Positions 1 to 7,822 of a DNA stretch of 64,000 nucleotides are shown one piece after another; the stretch's first letter is position 1, and every line of letters starts with the position of its first letter. A program made the position numbers and the translations under genes. The stretch is from Salegentibacter sp. R32. GTDB lineage: Bacteria > Bacteroidota > Bacteroidia > Flavobacteriales > Flavobacteriaceae. The notes under the pieces are model-generated. The model made no database searches. It was not told where the DNA came from and worked only from the letters and a program-made list of their open reading frames with translations. Where the stretch lies: positions 1 to 64,000 of the forward strand of contig NZ_RXOM01000017.1 in the NCBI RefSeq assembly GCF_008692195.1. Reading direction: 5' to 3'.

Positions 1-62
1 TTAAAATGGTTCCGACAAGCTTCCTCACTATCAAAATGTGCTGTAAACGTGAATATATTCAT
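1..62 (-). mobile_element. IS1595-family transposase, N-terminal fragment cut by the window edge
   Basis: The minus strand reads from an ATG at 62-60 into MNIFTFTAHFDSEEACRNHF and stays open to base 1. This opening, a short start followed by an acidic stretch and a conserved Cys-x-x-His-Phe, is how IS1595-family transposases begin, just before their zinc ribbon. Only about 20 residues are present, so the family call rests on recognition of the N-terminus and the ribbon and the DDE catalytic domain cannot be checked. The right end of the insertion sequence should lie between 63 and 218, but I could not identify its terminal inverted repeat. If correct, the accessory region to the right is flanked by an IS. 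Confidence 0.6.
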
Positions 63-218
63 ACCATTGATTTTGAAGTAAATATAAGAAAAAATATCGA
101 GTTATGAGTGTTTACGGATATTCAATTCAGTAATAAAAAAGTGAATTATTAAAGCTTCCCGTAGCTTAATATTTCATTCATGTAGGTGATAACGAAAATT
201 AATTATTTGGGAATAATT

Positions 219-1703
219 TTAATTGAAATCGACTATTATTGATTCTCCATATCGATCATTGTAATAAATAATTACTGGTGTAGGATAAGGAGATAGTTCT
301 CCAACCCAAGAAGGAAACATATTATGATTAACATTAAGGGGTAAAGTTAATTCAGTTCTATCAGAATTTACTGACAAAAATGATGTATTATATTGATAGA
401 TTGAAACGTTATGAGCTGCAATTCTAATTCCAGGAACCAAATTTTGTCCTGTTAGTATTAACGTATCATTAAAACTATAATTTGTTTGATTAGAAGATAT
501 GATATGTGGAAGGTTTTCAGATAAAATATCAATTTCAAAGTATGAGATGGCCTTTACTTTATTGTCAAGCATATATTTTAATTTATAATTATTTGCTGTA
601 ACAACATTTGGCGGAAATTCAATTTGAAAAAAGGTATATAGATTATTATTGTTGGTTCGTGAATTGTAATTTGAATAATTAAGTTCATAACTATTCATAT
701 CATTTTCTAAAATGATTTTCGAGTTGGGAAGAGTTAAATCTATATTAGTTGTTCTTATATATGGAGTTGCATTCCTATAATATTTTGTAGCAAGATCAAT
801 TGTATTATTTGCGCTGTTAATAGAGTTAAATGATATCCATTTTGTTCTAACTTTATAAGTATTAGAACTTTGGTCTTCTGCCGTTACAGTATACTCAATA
901 TCATTTGTGAAATTTTGTGGTTCACTACTATCAGGAGATATGGTGGCTCCTTCTGATATTAAAATAGTTGGAGATATATTTGTTGGATTTTTATAAGTAT
1001 CAATATCTATAGTTAATGCGGAATGGTCAATAACACCTTCAAATATTTCACCTTCAATATTTAGTTGAAAACTTAAAATCTTTTTTTCAAATAAAGGTGT
1101 GTTATTGGTAATAACAGTATAAGTAGCTTGTTCTCCATTTTGTGCTGTTAAAGTGTATTCAATATCTTCACTAAAATCCTGTTCAGCTAATGGATTTGGT
1201 GAGATCGTAGCATTTTTAGAAAATTCTATTTCAGGAATAAGAGTACTATTTAACTCTAATCCGATTGTTTCAATTGTAATAGTGTTATTAGAGTCATTTA
1301 TTACCCCAAAGAAAGTGGTTTCATTAGGGGTAATACTAAAAGAAGTTATCCTATTATTAGAACTGTTGACTATTACATTATAAACTGCTTCATTTCCATT
1401 TTCAGCAGTAACGGTATATTTTACATTTTGATTAAAATTTTGAGAAGTTGAAGCAGAAGGGGAGATGGTTGCATCATTAGAAATTTCAATTATTGGAGTA
1501 ATTGAATTAGGCAAATCAAAATCACTTATTGTAATATTAATGGTTTTGGTAGATTGATTTATAACTCCATTAAACTCTTCTCCATTCTCAACGATTTTGA
1601 ATGAAATAATTTTATTTTCCGAACTTAATTTTGATTCGTCATCTTTTGAACAATTTATTAGAAGTAAGCTAAGTAGTGATAAAATAAATGCTTTAATTTT
1701 CAT
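219..1703 (-). CDS. Surface lipoprotein with three DUF5018-like repeats and an IPT/TIG-like C-terminal domain
   Basis: A 494-residue lipoprotein. The N-terminus MKIKAFILSLLSLLLINC is a lipoprotein signal with Cys18 as the lipidated residue, followed by SKDDES, the acidic tail typical of surface-exposed Bacteroidota lipoproteins. Three repeats of about 85-95 residues follow (roughly 30-115, 116-205, 206-290). Each begins with a variant of ITSFSI/ILSFQL, carries F-x-G-V-I and ends with a YTVTAE(N/D)G-type strand, matching the DUF5018-like beta-sandwich of exported adhesin-like proteins. Residues about 400-494 contain LILTGQNLVPGIRIA, which resembles an IPT/TIG immunoglobulin-like domain. No catalytic motif is visible; ligand binding or adhesion is an inference. 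The start is the first ATG before the signal peptide and a -7 box lies about 45 nt upstream. Confidence 0.8.
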   Translation of the reverse strand: MKIKAFILSLLSLLLINCSKDDESKLSSENKIISFKIVENGEEFNGVINQSTKTINITISDFDLPNSITPIIEISNDATISPSASTSQNFNQNVKYTVTAENGNEAVYNVIVNSSNNRITSFSITPNETTFFGVINDSNNTITIETIGLELNSTLIPEIEFSKNATISPNPLAEQDFSEDIEYTLTAQNGEQATYTVITNNTPLFEKKILSFQLNIEGEIFEGVIDHSALTIDIDTYKNPTNISPTILISEGATISPDSSEPQNFTNDIEYTVTAEDQSSNTYKVRTKWISFNSINSANNTIDLATKYYRNATPYIRTTNIDLTLPNSKIILENDMNSYELNYSNYNSRTNNNNLYTFFQIEFPPNVVTANNYKLKYMLDNKVKAISYFEIDILSENLPHIISSNQTNYSFNDTLILTGQNLVPGIRIAAHNVSIYQYNTSFLSVNSDRTELTLPLNVNHNMFPSWVGELSPYPTPVIIYYNDRYGESIIVDFN

Positions 1704-1748
1704 ACTTTTATTTTAAGGTTAAGTTATTTGTAGTCATAATTATATTTA

Positions 1749-1756
1749 CAAAGGTA
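1749..1756 (-). promoter_or_regulatory. Putative -7 box TACCTTTG for the repeat lipoprotein
   Basis: Read on the minus strand this is TACCTTTG, matching the Bacteroidota -7 consensus TAnnTTTG, 46 nt before the lipoprotein start. No clear -33 TTG at 19-20 nt was found, so support is partial. Confidence 0.4.
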
Positions 1757-1959
1757 TTGTATAATTGTTAATTTGGGGATTAGCTAAAAACCAAAATAAA
1801 TAAAATTCTCTATTGTAAGCTTTTGCAGTTGTACTCAAAGGATGAAAAACTACGATTGAAGTAATATAGAGATGCTATTACTATTTTTATTTTTTCATTA
1901 TTATAAGTTATTTGCAAAAATATTTAGTAAGTATGCATTCTATATTGATAAGTGGTTTT

Positions 1960-2391
1960 TTACGTTGTTACTTTTATCTTTTTATTTATTTCTAAAATTT
2001 TTTTGATAAAAATATCATTAGTATCAGGACTAATATAAATCTCATTATATTGGTCATATTTTATTATTAATCCATTTCGTGCAGTAGCTGGTTTTAAACC
2101 TGACCAAAGATTTTTTCCTTTTATTATTTCTTGAATTTTTTCAATTTTTATTTTTCCGCGTATTGGTCCGCTGGTATATTTTAATTCGGAATGTGTGAGT
2201 TCATATTTCGTATCAAAATTCAGCCAAAGTAAAAGAAAAGTAATAAATAAAATTAGAGTATCAATCCATAAAAAATCATAATCTATTTTTTCACTAGAGA
2301 ATATTCGAAAAAAAATAATTACTAAAAATAAAGCTGAAAATCCGAATATTAATATTAGGAATAGGCTATCTTTTCTACTCTTAAATATCAC
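1960..2391 (-). CDS. Small two-TM protein with a bacterial PH-like (DUF1200-type) domain
   Basis: 143 residues. Residues 8-30 (LFLILIFGFSALFLVIIFF) and 42-58 form two membrane spans. The rest, containing YELTHSELKYTSGPIRGKIKIEKI followed by NGLIIKY and IYISPDT, has the strand pattern of the small bacterial PH domain (bPH_4, formerly DUF1200), which usually faces the cytoplasm next to one or two TM helices. The function of this family is unknown. The gene stands alone, with gaps of 147 and 256 nt on either side, and shares its strand with all neighbours. The family call comes from the GPIRGKI...I..I motif and I consider it likely but not certain. Confidence 0.65.
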   Translation of the reverse strand: MIFKSRKDSLFLILIFGFSALFLVIIFFRIFSSEKIDYDFLWIDTLILFITFLLLWLNFDTKYELTHSELKYTSGPIRGKIKIEKIQEIIKGKNLWSGLKPATARNGLIIKYDQYNEIYISPDTNDIFIKKILEINKKIKVTT

Positions 2392-2538
2392 TCTTGTTTT
2401 TTTATTTTTTGCTTGTAGCTAAGGTTTGTATATAGTTTTTTACAGGGAATTAGCAAGGGTTTCCCCCGTAATCGAAAGATAGTAAATTACAATGAATTTC
2501 AATTAAGAATTCAGCTTTAAAAACTATGTTAAACACTT

Positions 2539-3582
2539 TTATTTTTTTATAAACTTAATGGTATGGCCATTACCAAGCTTTAAGAAATAGGAACCGCTTT
2601 CTAGTTCGTTAATAAATAGCTTTTCGTGGTTAGCGATATTGCCGCTTAGTACGTTTTTTCCTAATATGTTATAAACCTTGTAATTCTCTTTTTGGGTTAA
2701 TCCCGTAATTTGAATAAAATTGGTTGAAGGGTTGGGATATAGGTTGATGGAACTTTTTAATGGTGGGTTGTTGGTAGAAAGTGTGGCTAAATCTAATTTA
2801 AGAATTTTACCTTCTCCCGAAGAACTCATATATAAATCATTTCCATTGATGGTTAATCCTTGAGGGCCATCCAACCCGGTGACAACATCTGTGGGGGTTG
2901 GCGTGGTTTCGGTAATGTCAATCTTAGCTATTCTATCTGCACCAAACTCGGCGATGTATAGTTCATTTCCGCTAAATGCTATTCCACGTGGCGCATTTAA
3001 ACCAGTCACCACCTCTGTGGCAGTTGGTGTAGTTGCGGTAATATCTACTTTAGAAATTTTACCGCCATAAACTTCACTAATATAGAGGTCATTTCCTATG
3101 AGCACTATTCCGGTAGGGCCGTCTAAGCCTGTTACTACATTTGTAACCGTGGGCGTAGTTGCAGTCACATCAATTTTAGAAACTTTACCAGCAAGTGCTT
3201 GGGCAAAATAGAGTTCATTTCCATTGAAAAACATCCCGGAAGGACCACTCAGGTTCATCAACACATTGGTGGCAGTTGGTGTGGTTGCGGTAATATCTAT
3301 TTTAGAAATTTTGTTTGCCTCGTATTCGGTAATGTAAAGGTCATTGCCATGCAGTGCTATTGCTTCTGGTAAAAGCAAACTTGAAACAACACTCGTAGGG
3401 GTTGGCGTGGTTGCTGTAATGTCAATTTTAGAAATTTTAAATACCTCACAAAAGTATAGTTCATTGTTAGTGAGCACCATTCCTCTTGGATTTGACAATC
3501 CCGTCACAACATCTACTGTTTGTGCATGGAGGTTGAAATAATTATAGAATAAAATTACGGTTAAGATGCAAATTTGTTTCAT
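2539..3582 (-). CDS. Secreted six-bladed beta-propeller protein with T9SS sorting domain
   Basis: 347 residues: signal peptide MKQICILTVILFYNYFNLHAQ (cleavage near 21); six repeats of about 43 residues between 22 and 270, each carrying a version of V(V/L)TGL..P.G(I/M)...GN(E/D)LY followed by KISKIDITATTPTPT, the pattern of NHL/SMP-30-like propeller blades; and a C-terminal T9SS type A sorting domain (about 275-347) beginning INLYPNPSTNFIQI and ending SYFLKLGNGHTIKFIKK. The domain directs export through the type IX system and cell-surface attachment. The repeated TTPTPT linkers suggest recent internal duplication of blades. No metal ligands or active-site residues of gluconolactonases are evident, so a binding rather than enzymatic role is inferred. 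A stem-loop of the recurrent accessory-region family lies 26 nt before the start. Confidence 0.85.
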   Translation of the reverse strand: MKQICILTVILFYNYFNLHAQTVDVVTGLSNPRGMVLTNNELYFCEVFKISKIDITATTPTPTSVVSSLLLPEAIALHGNDLYITEYEANKISKIDITATTPTATNVLMNLSGPSGMFFNGNELYFAQALAGKVSKIDVTATTPTVTNVVTGLDGPTGIVLIGNDLYISEVYGGKISKVDITATTPTATEVVTGLNAPRGIAFSGNELYIAEFGADRIAKIDITETTPTPTDVVTGLDGPQGLTINGNDLYMSSSGEGKILKLDLATLSTNNPPLKSSINLYPNPSTNFIQITGLTQKENYKVYNILGKNVLSGNIANHEKLFINELESGSYFLKLGNGHTIKFIKK

Positions 3583-3607
3583 TGGGTTTTCTGGTTTGAT
3601 AATAAGC

Positions 3608-3631
3608 AGATAAATGCTATTGTGTTTATCT
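3608..3631 (-). promoter_or_regulatory. Stem-loop of the recurrent AATAAAC/GTTTATT family (copy a)
   Basis: AGATAAA (3608-3614) pairs with TTTATCT (3625-3631) around a ten-base loop. It lies 26 nt upstream of the beta-propeller start. The minus strand shares ATAAAC-x-CAATAGC with copy b at 4289-4312. Member of a set described in the findings. Confidence 0.5.
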
Positions 3632-3670
3632 ACAATTGATAATAGGTTTTAATATAAAATTTTAATTCAA

Positions 3671-3735
3671 TATGTTTATTTTTAAAGACCTACCCAAGCA
3701 AAAAGGAAGCAGTAAAATTAACGCCTTCAAGCTTA
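3671..3735. repeat. ~60 bp interspersed repeat, copy 1
   Basis: The plus strand runs TTTATTTTTAAAGACCTACC, then CAAGCAAAAAGGAAGCAGTA, then AAATTAACGCCTT. Three other stretches (4316-4390, 13248-13320, 13634-13695) follow the same course: T-rich start, ACTACCC-like core, GCAAA-x-AGG, GAG-x-AGT. No convincing ORF is shared. Confidence 0.5.
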
Positions 3736-3819
3736 AGAGGCGATCACTCATATAATAATAAAATATTATCAGGGGACGGTATAATTGCTTTTCATAGAAG
3801 ATGATGGTGTTAGTAAATT

Positions 3820-4227
3820 TTATTCTTTTATATATTTTGCTTGACAAGGTTCAATACAAGGATAACCTATAATTAAAATGTTTCCGTTTTGCTCAAACGA
3901 GAAGTTATGGTTTGAATTATTACAATCAGTTGAATTAAAAGTCGATTTAGCGATGGAGTAAGTTCCTGAAGTTTGATTATCAGAACTAATTGTCATATCA
4001 CATAAATTTCCATTTGATGTTATGGTTCCGTTATTTTCAAAAGTTATAATTTTATCACTTTCAACAGTAGAAAACGTTCCACTTCCATCTCCGGGGTCTA
4101 CTAAAACTGCTGTTAATTTCCAGTTTCCGATTAATTCTATATTTGAATTAGAGTTATCATCATCGTCACTACAAGCACATAAAATTCCTACTGTAAATAA
4201 AGTAAATAGTATCTTTTTCATAACCAT
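3820..4227 (-). CDS. Lipocalin-like lipoprotein
   Basis: 135 residues, or 133 from the internal ATG at 4221, which gives a more usual MKKILFTLFTVGILCAC signal. The lipobox cysteine is followed by SDDDDNSNS, the surface-export tail. The mature part starts ELIGNWKLTAVLVDPGDGSG, ends with a strand-rich body containing ITFENNGTITSNG and SGTYSI, and contains four further cysteines (NLCDM, STDCN, YPCIEPC) that could form disulfides. GxW near the start plus repeated beta strands is the Flavobacteria lipocalin-like (DUF5004-like) pattern; ligand and function are unknown. The gene is followed on the minus strand by a ~60 bp repeat and preceded by stem-loop b. Confidence 0.75.
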   Translation of the reverse strand: MVMKKILFTLFTVGILCACSDDDDNSNSNIELIGNWKLTAVLVDPGDGSGTFSTVESDKIITFENNGTITSNGNLCDMTISSDNQTSGTYSIAKSTFNSTDCNNSNHNFSFEQNGNILIIGYPCIEPCQAKYIKE

Positions 4228-4288
4228 ACCGTTGTTTTTAGAAAGATGCTAAAATTATTAGATGGTTGCGTCAAATTATATATTATCC

Positions 4289-4312
4289 AAATAAATGCTA
4301 TTGCGTTTATTT
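4289..4312 (-). promoter_or_regulatory. Stem-loop of the recurrent AATAAAC/GTTTATT family (copy b)
   Basis: AAATAAATGC (4289-4298) pairs with GCGTTTATTT (4303-4312) over ten positions with one G-T wobble and a four-base loop. It lies 62 nt upstream of the lipocalin-like gene. Confidence 0.5.
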
Positions 4313-4315
4313 AAT

Positions 4316-4390
4316 AAATGGCGTTTGTTTTTAAATAGGAGGGGCAAGCAAATAGGAGAGAAGTATAATTAATACCTTAAAATTAAAACG
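4316..4390. repeat. ~60 bp interspersed repeat, copy 2
   Basis: The plus strand carries GTTTGTTTTTAAATAGGAGG, GGCAAGCAAATAGGAGAGAA and GTATAATTAATACCTTAAAA, following the same course as the copies at 3671, 13248 and 13634. It adjoins stem-loop b. Confidence 0.5.
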
Positions 4391-4493
4391 CTATTAATCC
4401 CATCCAAAATAAACTATTATTTTAGAAGACAAGAATTTTACTTTTAACGGAGTATGCGGTTAGTAATAATATTTTCTATACTTACCTCTCATG

Positions 4494-4648
4494 CTTAAAT
4501 TCAAGAACGTTAATTCGAATGAAAATCTGTCAAGATTTTTGTATCGAGAATTAGGGATTGAAATTAAAAATAAGTTCTCGATACAATTTTACTTCGTCCA
4601 CTGCACAACATCACTTGAATAGACTAATTTTTAATTTCTTAATGCACA
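4494..4648 (+). repeat. MITE-like ~150 bp repeat with central hairpin, copy 1
   Basis: The centre is an inverted pair, TTGTATCGAGAA (about 4539-4550) and TTCTCGATACAA (about 4575-4586), around a ~24-base loop. The flanks (TTCAAGAACGTTAATT on the left; ATCACTTGAA and CTTAATGCAC on the right) match the inverted copy at 25907-26059 along their whole length. It has no coding capacity. Its size and hairpin fit a non-autonomous mobile element or a REP-like repeat. Confidence 0.65.
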
Positions 4649-4676
4649 CAGGTATATTCTAATAAGTTTATTTATT

Positions 4677-5252
4677 TCAATATTTCGGGACTTGATTAAC
4701 TGCTTCTATCCAATTAATGTCTTTTCTATAGAGCTTAAAGTATTCATCAGCTTTTTGCTTATTATTGTTTATTTTTAAAAAGTCCCGATAGTTATTCCCT
4801 TTTTCAAAGTATTTATAATTTCCCACATAAACAATTGAGCCTTTTTCAATGTCAAATTCAAGAGAAAAAGGATTACTTTCCCTAATTAACCATCCTTGAG
4901 TAACTACTTCAGTAAAAGCGGTTTGATAGAACTCATATTTGCCCAGCGGAACTTCTATAGCGAACAAATAAATATATTCATCGTCAGTTTCGTAGTCGGC
5001 ATTAAAGGTTACGCTTCTAAAAACCACAGAATTTTTTATGTAAATGCTTTGTTTATGTTTTTTCTTTGCTTCTGTGCCTTTTAATCTGTAAAATAGATTA
5101 AAAGAGCTCATATGTGTTTTTTGTTTTGGAAAAGATAGGATTCCATAAAATATTCCATTTTCGCTATTGTTGTCAAACTTTTCAGAAATAGATTTAGTTG
5201 AAGTACAACTAACTATGACTAATAATAAGGAGATGAAAGTTAATTTTTTCAT
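4677..5252 (-). CDS. Uncharacterised lipoprotein
   Basis: 191 residues. MKKLTFISLLLVIVSC is a lipoprotein signal with Cys16; the following STKSISEKF lacks the acidic surface-export run, so a periplasm-facing position is possible. The mature part has alternating strands (GIFYGILSFPKQKTHMSSFN, YIYLFAIEVPLGKYEFYQ) ending in a helix-rich tail with KYFEKGNNYRDFLK. I do not recognise a family; it resembles DUF2846-like small lipoproteins only in general form. It is the last gene of a run of four same-strand small genes (6254 to 4677) with gaps of 18, 48 and 63 nt, which could be one operon. Confidence 0.7.
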   Translation of the reverse strand: MKKLTFISLLLVIVSCTSTKSISEKFDNNSENGIFYGILSFPKQKTHMSSFNLFYRLKGTEAKKKHKQSIYIKNSVVFRSVTFNADYETDDEYIYLFAIEVPLGKYEFYQTAFTEVVTQGWLIRESNPFSLEFDIEKGSIVYVGNYKYFEKGNNYRDFLKINNNKQKADEYFKLYRKDINWIEAVNQVPKY

Positions 5253-5315
5253 TTATTAAATTTGTAATTTTTTTATTTAGATAAGCGTTAGTAAAACCAA
5301 TTTCACCCAGTTAGT

Positions 5316-5570
5316 TTAATGGGGTTTTATTAATTTTTTTCTCTTTAATAAGCTTCTTGAGTCCCAATCTAGATAAGCAACAGCCAACCCAAAAATAGGA
5401 AATATAATTCCCGCTGTGATATAGAGTTGGCTAATAAGTGTTTTATTGGATAATTGATTGTTGAAGGAGATAATTAATAAGATGATAGAAACAAAAATAA
5501 GTCCGGTAATAGATAAAAACTTAAAAGCTTTTATGATTTTATTGTTATTTAATAGATAAAATTTTTTCAT
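5316..5570 (-). CDS. Small two-TM membrane protein, unknown function
   Basis: 84 residues with two hydrophobic spans, about 18-35 (FLSITGLIFVSIILLIIS) and 48-66 (LYITAGIIFPIFGLAVAYL), a basic N-terminus and a basic C-terminal tail (SLLKRKKLIKPH). No family recognised. It sits between the DUF3592-like gene and the lipoprotein gene in the same small-gene run, with 48 nt to the upstream gene. Confidence 0.6.
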   Translation of the reverse strand: MKKFYLLNNNKIIKAFKFLSITGLIFVSIILLIISFNNQLSNKTLISQLYITAGIIFPIFGLAVAYLDWDSRSLLKRKKLIKPH

Positions 5571-5618
5571 TGTTATAGTATAGTGGATTATATTATTACC
5601 AAACGTTTTTTTTAAATG

Positions 5619-5984
5619 TTAACTTAAAAAATTCCATTTACTGGGTATATATTTATGGATTCCATTATCATAGGCATGCCAATATAATAAGTTAGAACCA
5701 TACCAAAACACATCTACTTCTTGCCCAATTTTAAAAGGTTTTTTCCCGCTTTTTGCATACTTTAGTCTTCGTATGGTATAATCCGCATCTTCTAAATCAA
5801 TTTTCACGTAGGGATATTCCAAATAAGTATAATCATTCCGTATTGGTCCTTTTTCCTTTCTATACTCAACAACTTTTGCAACTATTTTTTTAGACCTATT
5901 TCTTAAATTGACAAACTCGATTTTAGTGTATGTCAAATAAGTAAAAATTCCGATAATGATAACTATGATACTCCAAAATGCCAT
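5619..5984 (-). CDS. DUF3592-like membrane-anchored protein
   Basis: 121 residues. One N-terminal membrane span (AFWSIIVIIIGIFTYLTY, 2-19) is followed by a basic stretch and a small beta domain with VAKVVEYRKEKG, YPYVKIDLEDADYTIRR and KIGQEVDVFWYGSN. The order of a helix anchor, a VxG/VVE strand, a YP-V-F strand and a G-x-x-V-x-V-x-Y ending is the DUF3592 pattern, whose members are membrane anchored with an OB-like extracytoplasmic domain. The biochemical role is unknown. It lies 18 nt downstream of the 83-residue membrane gene, so the two are probably co-transcribed. Confidence 0.65.
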   Translation of the reverse strand: MAFWSIIVIIIGIFTYLTYTKIEFVNLRNRSKKIVAKVVEYRKEKGPIRNDYTYLEYPYVKIDLEDADYTIRRLKYAKSGKKPFKIGQEVDVFWYGSNLLYWHAYDNGIHKYIPSKWNFLS

Positions 5985-6002
5985 TTATTAGAATTCCTTT
6001 TA

Positions 6003-6254
6003 TTAAACTTCACTTCTTCTTGACTCTATTTCTTTTGTAAGCAGTTTCATATTTTTAAAATTTACCGGTAAAATAGCAGAAAGCGCAAAAGGAACGGCAA
6101 GTAACGGGGTAAACCCCTCTTTAATGGATATAAAAATAAAGAAACCTAAAGCTCCAATTAAAACGATGGCAAGCATCCAAGTAACTGTTTTTATAGAAGT
6201 TTGCTTCTGTTTAAGTTCTTCCATACTTAATTTTGATAACTCTGTTTGATTCAT
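6003..6254 (-). CDS. Two-TM small membrane protein (often labelled redox-active disulfide protein 2)
   Basis: 83 residues: an amphipathic N-terminal helix (TELSKLSMEELKQKQTSIKT), two TM spans (about 27-45 TWMLAIVLIGALGFFIFIS and 50-66) and a polar tail. Flavobacterial homologues with this S-x-EEL-x-x-xxx-xxK opening carry the legacy name redox-active disulfide protein 2, but this protein has no cysteine, so the label should not be read as a function. First gene of the four-gene run ending at 4677. Confidence 0.6.
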   Translation of the reverse strand: MNQTELSKLSMEELKQKQTSIKTVTWMLAIVLIGALGFFIFISIKEGFTPLLAVPFALSAILPVNFKNMKLLTKEIESRRSEV

Positions 6255-6411
6255 TAAATTATGTTTTGATGTTTGTTTTTATTCAGTTTATACTGCTCGA
6301 TTTTAAAAATAATCATAATTAATAGAAATAAAGTCAGGATCAATAAATTCCCAATTCCAGGGGAGAAGTCCTGAGTCGAAAATCCATGAGGGTTTTTGTA
6401 AGTCAAACTGT

Positions 6412-6420
6412 GTTAGCAAT
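6412..6420. other. Downstream boundary box GTTAGCAAT of the methyltransferase unit
   Basis: Plus-strand GTTAGCAAT, about 95 nt beyond the methyltransferase stop, is complementary at 8 of 9 positions to ATTGGTAAC at 7558-7566 just upstream of that gene. See the finding on cassette-like units. Confidence 0.3.
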
Positions 6421-6514
6421 TAATTTTATAATTTGTAGGCAATAAATGACTTTTTTTAATATCAATTCAATTCTTGCTAAATAAGCCGTCCGCTTATATT
6501 AAATTAAATTTTAA

Positions 6515-7513
6515 TCATTCAAATCTACATCTAAGTTCTATTTCTGGCTCTAAGAAATAGGTGAATATAATAGAACTATGCTGAAAAGGTTGTGCCAATA
6601 TAGATTCAAGAGGAATTGTTAAGGATGATTCATTTCTATTCAACCAAATATCACTGTGGATATGAACTTTAGTGTCCAATAAAAATCTTTCATAAATATT
6701 CATATCTAATGAAGTCATATCAATTTTTTTATTTGGTAATTTTGGAGGAATAGGTTCTGAAGTGGAATAAGCAGAAACAGATTCCCGCACATTTAAAACA
6801 CTTCCAACTTCGTACTCTTTATAACCTGATTGCTCCTTAGAGTGTGGTAAAAAAGACAAATTTATTAAAACATTTTCTGGTATCAATACGATGTCTTTGT
6901 TGAATTGAGGGAGCAAATTAAACAAAATTGGGACATAGCACTCCCTATACAATAGCGCATCCAGCGTTTCGCTAATAAGGATGTCGAATGAGTTAGAATT
7001 AGGAACTTTAAACGTCACAGCATCTGCTATATAGAAGTCTTTGATGTAGTTGGATAATTTTAATGAATCAATTAGTTTTTTAGCAGACTCTACAGAGTTT
7101 TTATTAATTTCTAGCAATGAAAACTGCACTTCATCTGGCTGAAAGAAAGGAGCTACCAAAGTTATAAATGGAGCATATGGGCCACAACCTGCATAAAATA
7201 CTTTAACCATTTTCCCGGGCTGCTTTTTTTGCTTTTCTATGATGGCTGAAACAATTGCCTTTAAAAATTTAATCGTTCTTTTGTAGTCTAATAAACATTG
7301 TGCTGCAAAGTTTAATCCTAATGCCTTTCCTTTGGCTGCAGGAATTGCTGCCATATATTCAATTTGGGAGTCATAACCGGTAATTTCAGTAATTTGTTGG
7401 AAGTGTGCGTGAATTTCATTTATACTTCTTTCAGCTTCACCTTGATTAATTGAATCTTTCAATAAGGAAGAAGTCAATTTTTTGATAGTACTAATTATAT
7501 TTTTTTCAATCAT
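6515..7513 (-). CDS. SAM-dependent methyltransferase resembling protein arginine methyltransferases
   Basis: 332 residues with a class I Rossmann methyltransferase fold. Motif I is KVFYAGCGPYAPFITLVAPF (about 102-121), with the glycine-rich SAM loop AGCGP; the acidic post-I residue is in SLLEINKNS; motif II/III lies around FDILISETLDALLYRECYVP. The SE-T-L-x-x-x-L-x-x-E segment resembles the double-E loop of PRMT enzymes (SE-x(8)-E region), and the C-terminal half is strand rich like the PRMT beta barrel. Bacterial PRMT-like enzymes are uncommon and the substrate cannot be deduced. The gene is a single-gene unit with complementary boxes at both sides (7558-7566 and 6412-6420) and stem-loop c 57 nt upstream. 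It may instead methylate a small molecule or carboxylate. Confidence 0.7.
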   Translation of the reverse strand: MIEKNIISTIKKLTSSLLKDSINQGEAERSINEIHAHFQQITEITGYDSQIEYMAAIPAAKGKALGLNFAAQCLLDYKRTIKFLKAIVSAIIEKQKKQPGKMVKVFYAGCGPYAPFITLVAPFFQPDEVQFSLLEINKNSVESAKKLIDSLKLSNYIKDFYIADAVTFKVPNSNSFDILISETLDALLYRECYVPILFNLLPQFNKDIVLIPENVLINLSFLPHSKEQSGYKEYEVGSVLNVRESVSAYSTSEPIPPKLPNKKIDMTSLDMNIYERFLLDTKVHIHSDIWLNRNESSLTIPLESILAQPFQHSSIIFTYFLEPEIELRCRFE

Positions 7514-7569
7514 TGTTTGTATAGACTTTATAGTGTCTAAAAGGTTCTTTGTGAATTATTGGTAACCTC

Positions 7570-7599
7570 CAAGTAAACGCAGTTAGGTTTATTTACTTG
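7570..7599 (-). promoter_or_regulatory. Stem-loop of the recurrent family (copy c)
   Basis: CAAGTAAA (7570-7577) pairs perfectly with TTTACTTG (7592-7599). The minus strand just upstream reads TTTATATT, as in copies a and f. It lies 57 nt upstream of the methyltransferase start. Confidence 0.5.
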
Positions 7600-7795
7600 A
7601 TGTCACTACACCAAATATAAAAAAATAATAATATTTATGATTAAAAGAGAACCATCCAAGTAAATAAATGAACCACAAGTACTTGCAGCTTGCAGCCATC
7701 GCCTATATCCTGAAAACCTGCCTACCAACAGGAAGGAAAGCCCTTAAATCTATCTTGCTTTTGGAAAACTAGAGGCTTGTGCAACGCTTACCCTT

Positions 7796-7807
7796 GTTGT
7801 AGAGCAT
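7796..7807. other. Downstream boundary box GTTGTAGAGCAT of the beta-helix unit
   Basis: A perfect 12-nt complement of ATGCTCTACAAC at 9366-9377, which lies just upstream of the beta-helix gene. The two boxes enclose that gene, whose stop is 16 nt from this box. Confidence 0.5.
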
Positions 7808-7822
7808 TTATTTAGGCGATTC

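Larger units (their letters stand above)
4228..4676. other. Intergenic stretch packed with repeats (no gene)
   Basis: I see no credible ORF. The stretch contains stem-loop b (4289-4312), copy 2 of the ~60 bp repeat (4316-4390) and copy 1 of a ~150 bp MITE-like element (4494-4648). It is about 75 percent A+T. Confidence 0.7.
7514..7822. other. Intergenic region between methyltransferase and beta-helix genes
   Basis: 309 nt with no supported ORF. It contains stem-loop c (7570-7599) and box GTTGTAGAGCAT (7796-7807). GTAAATAAATG near 7660 is part of a further inverted pair with 7570-7599. Nothing else recognised. Confidence 0.6.

Noticed and set aside
3662-3847. 61-residue minus-strand ORF between the propeller and lipocalin genes
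   Set aside because: It overlaps the lipocalin stop and copy 1 of the ~60 bp repeat and has no recognisable feature.
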